Below the pieces are notes generated by a model. It saw nothing but the letters and a program-made list of their open reading frames with translations. It searched no databases and was not told the origin of the DNA. Shown here one piece after another: positions 62,560 to 64,000 of a stretch of DNA of 64,000 nt (the first letter of the stretch is position 1; each line of letters starts with the position of its first letter). The stretch lies in assembly GCA_000171875.1 (NCBI GenBank), contig ABHI01000002.1, positions 930,001-994,000 of the forward strand, in the 5' to 3' direction. This stretch comes from Flavobacteriales bacterium ALC-1 (GTDB lineage: Bacteria > Bacteroidota > Bacteroidia > Flavobacteriales > Flavobacteriaceae). The translations under genes were made by a program, and so were the position numbers.

Positions 62560-63054
62560 ATGCAAGACCAAATCAATAATCTGCCTAAGCTCGCCAAAGA
62601 TAAGCATAAGGAAAACAAAACCTTTTTTACTAAGCTTAAAAAAAAGGCTCCAAAACAATTAGATTACATAATGCAAGAATTACATGAGGAAGAATTTGAA
62701 CGTACCGATTGTTTAGACTGTGCTAATTGTTGTAAAACAACAGGTCCTTTGTTTACCGATAAGGATATTCAGCGCATTGCCAAATCATTTAAAATGAAAG
62801 AACAACAATTTATAGAAAACTATTTACGCTTAGATGAAGAAAACGATTATGTATTACAATCGGTGCCTTGTACGTTTTTAAGCGCAGATAACTATTGTTC
62901 AATTTACGATGTGCGACCAAAAGCGTGTAGAGAATTTCCACATACAGATAGAAAGAAGTTTCAGCAGATATCTAACTTAACATTAAAAAATGTAGCCATT
63001 TGCCCTGCAGCATATAATATTGTTGAAGCTATGAAAAAACGAATTCAGTTATAA
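62560..63054 (+). CDS. YkgJ-family cysteine cluster (metal-binding) protein
   Basis: The 164-aa protein has the YkgJ cysteine pattern: CLDCANCC (about 52-59), CTFLSADNYCSIYDVRPKAC (about 106-125) and a late Cys (IC, about 147). These eight Cys are thought to bind zinc or an iron-sulfur cluster. The family is widespread and of unknown exact role. It is a single gene, transcribed away from the methyltransferase. Confidence 0.9.
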   Translation: MQDQINNLPKLAKDKHKENKTFFTKLKKKAPKQLDYIMQELHEEEFERTDCLDCANCCKTTGPLFTDKDIQRIAKSFKMKEQQFIENYLRLDEENDYVLQSVPCTFLSADNYCSIYDVRPKACREFPHTDRKKFQQISNLTLKNVAICPAAYNIVEAMKKRIQL

Positions 63055-63102
63055 TATCTTGCTTCGGAATAATTTTTGATGACATCTTGAATAAAAACAA
63101 AT

Positions 63103-64000
63103 ATGAAAAACCTCCTTATAAAATCCTTATTTATCTTATTTGCTGTTAATATTTCATTTGCTCAGAAATGGATGACAGATATAGATATAGCACAAAAATT
63201 GGCGTTAGTACAGAACAAAATGGTGCTAATGGTATGGAAAGGAACTACCGAATATCCTTATCCAGTTTTTGTAAATGATGACAAAGGGAGAACTATTTTT
63301 ATAGATGATTTATTTACAGATGAAGAGGTGAGTCCGTTAATTTGGGAACATTTTGTCCCAGTGATTGTTAATGAGAATAAATACGGTTTAATGTATTATG
63401 ATATAAAGGGTAAACGTAGTCAGCGATATATAGATAAGTTTAACGACAACTCCATAAAAATTATGGATGTGAATGGCAACATAATAAATGTGACTAATAC
63501 CTATTCTGAAGATTTACAAAACATTACAGAAATTATTAAGAACTATAGTATAAGCACAGCATTTGTAACTCCAGAACTTCAAGGCTACAATAATGAAAAG
63601 ACGTTTTATTCTGCATATTATTTGGCTTCAAAGTACATGGATTTTTCTATGTATCTCAATGAGAATCTTAGACCAGAGCTAATGACTTTGTTAACTATTT
63701 ATATAAATGAGGCAAAGTTAAATACCAAGAAAGTATCCAAGGAAGACCAGTTAATTTTACAGCAACGATGCGATTTATTAGAAATACAACAGTATTTGCT
63801 ATTAAAACGCCCTAAAAAGGTATTGAGACAATTAAAGAAAATTAACGCTGAAGAGATTGAAAATAAAAATAAACCATTTGTTGCGTTTCTATATTACACA
63901 GCTTATTCTATTTTAGAAAATGAAAAAAACGCTAAAAAATGGAAAGCTGAAGTTTCTTCTGTAAATTTGAAAAAAGCGCAACTAATAATTAACCTTAACT
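63103..64000 (+). CDS. Secreted thioredoxin-like protein without CxxC (3' end outside window)
   Basis: The frame is open from ATG 63103 to the end of the window (299 codons, no stop). A signal peptide (about 1-20, ISFAQ) is followed by KWMTDIDIAQKLALVQNKMVL, which aligns with the start of the thioredoxin-like protein at 24628 (EWNTDFETAKSIAKEKNKTI). Where that protein has WCAPC, this one has WKGTTEYPYP, so no redox Cys pair is present at the usual place. The rest is alpha-helical (about 190 onward, EAKLNTKKVSKEDQLILQQR). The function is unknown; the gene continues outside the window. Confidence 0.85.
   Translation, partial: MKNLLIKSLFILFAVNISFAQKWMTDIDIAQKLALVQNKMVLMVWKGTTEYPYPVFVNDDKGRTIFIDDLFTDEEVSPLIWEHFVPVIVNENKYGLMYYDIKGKRSQRYIDKFNDNSIKIMDVNGNIINVTNTYSEDLQNITEIIKNYSISTAFVTPELQGYNNEKTFYSAYYLASKYMDFSMYLNENLRPELMTLLTIYINEAKLNTKKVSKEDQLILQQRCDLLEIQQYLLLKRPKKVLRQLKKINAEEIENKNKPFVAFLYYTAYSILENEKNAKKWKAEVSSVNLKKAQLIINLN

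Noticed and set aside
62426-62662. 78-aa plus-strand ORF before the YkgJ gene
   Set aside because: It overlaps the methyltransferase start and the YkgJ frame, which has the clear cysteine pattern.

Overview
The window looks like a chromosome segment of a marine-type Flavobacteriaceae bacterium (phylum Bacteroidota). The evidence is AT-rich DNA, secreted proteins ending in type IX secretion (T9SS) sorting domains, a FecI/FecR/TonB-receptor regulatory trio, TAnnTTTG-type -7 promoter elements, and a tmRNA with the tag GENNYALAA. The genus cannot be fixed from sequence reading alone.

Region 1 (1-20,510) is a surface-adhesin island. It opens with the end of a sensor histidine kinase, a LuxR-type response regulator and an orphan receiver-like protein whose phosphoacceptor Asp is replaced by Glu. 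Three very large secreted genes follow (2080, 1041 and about 2981 aa), all with T9SS tails. A near-identical 76-bp module lies just upstream of each, beginning with TACGTA-N4-TACGTA; the same box stands in front of the orphan receiver gene. The third giant is followed after 1 bp by an unlisted 59-aa secreted-peptide gene. Strong terminators separate the units.

Region 2 (20,555-28,998) is an ECF sigma factor regulon. The sigma gene, a FecR anti-sigma gene and a TonB receptor with an STN domain run leftwards. A thioredoxin / ApbE / DUF4266 lipoprotein / DUF3570 operon and a LamG-T9SS protein run rightwards. A bipartite sequence, AATAGGGT-N14-(C/A)TGT(A/C)TTA, stands upstream of fecR, of the thioredoxin operon and of the LamG gene, and is the probable promoter that ties them together.

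Region 3 (29,000-40,970) is mostly housekeeping and small membrane genes: tmRNA (minus strand), a lysine-forming saccharopine dehydrogenase-like enzyme, DUF1361, a frameshifted DUF2809 gene, a SanA-like protein, a Coq4-like protein, DUF4173, a winged-helix regulator operon with an exact 19-bp palindromic operator present twice, kdsA and typA. Three of the minus-strand genes carry related leaders of about 90 bp.

Region 4 (41,025-55,256) is a surface polysaccharide locus: a small membrane protein, a methyltransferase-like protein, two tandem alkaline-phosphatase-superfamily membrane enzymes, a FemAB-like acyltransferase, an FdtB-type aminotransferase, two tandem Wzx-like flippases, four glycosyltransferase-type genes (one KpsS-like) and an FdtA-type ketoisomerase. 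Together these indicate a glycan containing a 3-amino-3,6-dideoxyhexose.

Region 5 (55,284-64,000) has ftsE diverging from a large TPR protein / outer-membrane barrel pair, then a secreted unknown, a methyltransferase, a YkgJ-type cysteine cluster protein and a secreted thioredoxin-like protein cut by the window end.

The only stretch over 300 bp without a protein gene is 28,900-29,541, which holds the tmRNA. The next longest, 55,968-56,246, holds the divergent ftsE/TPR promoters.
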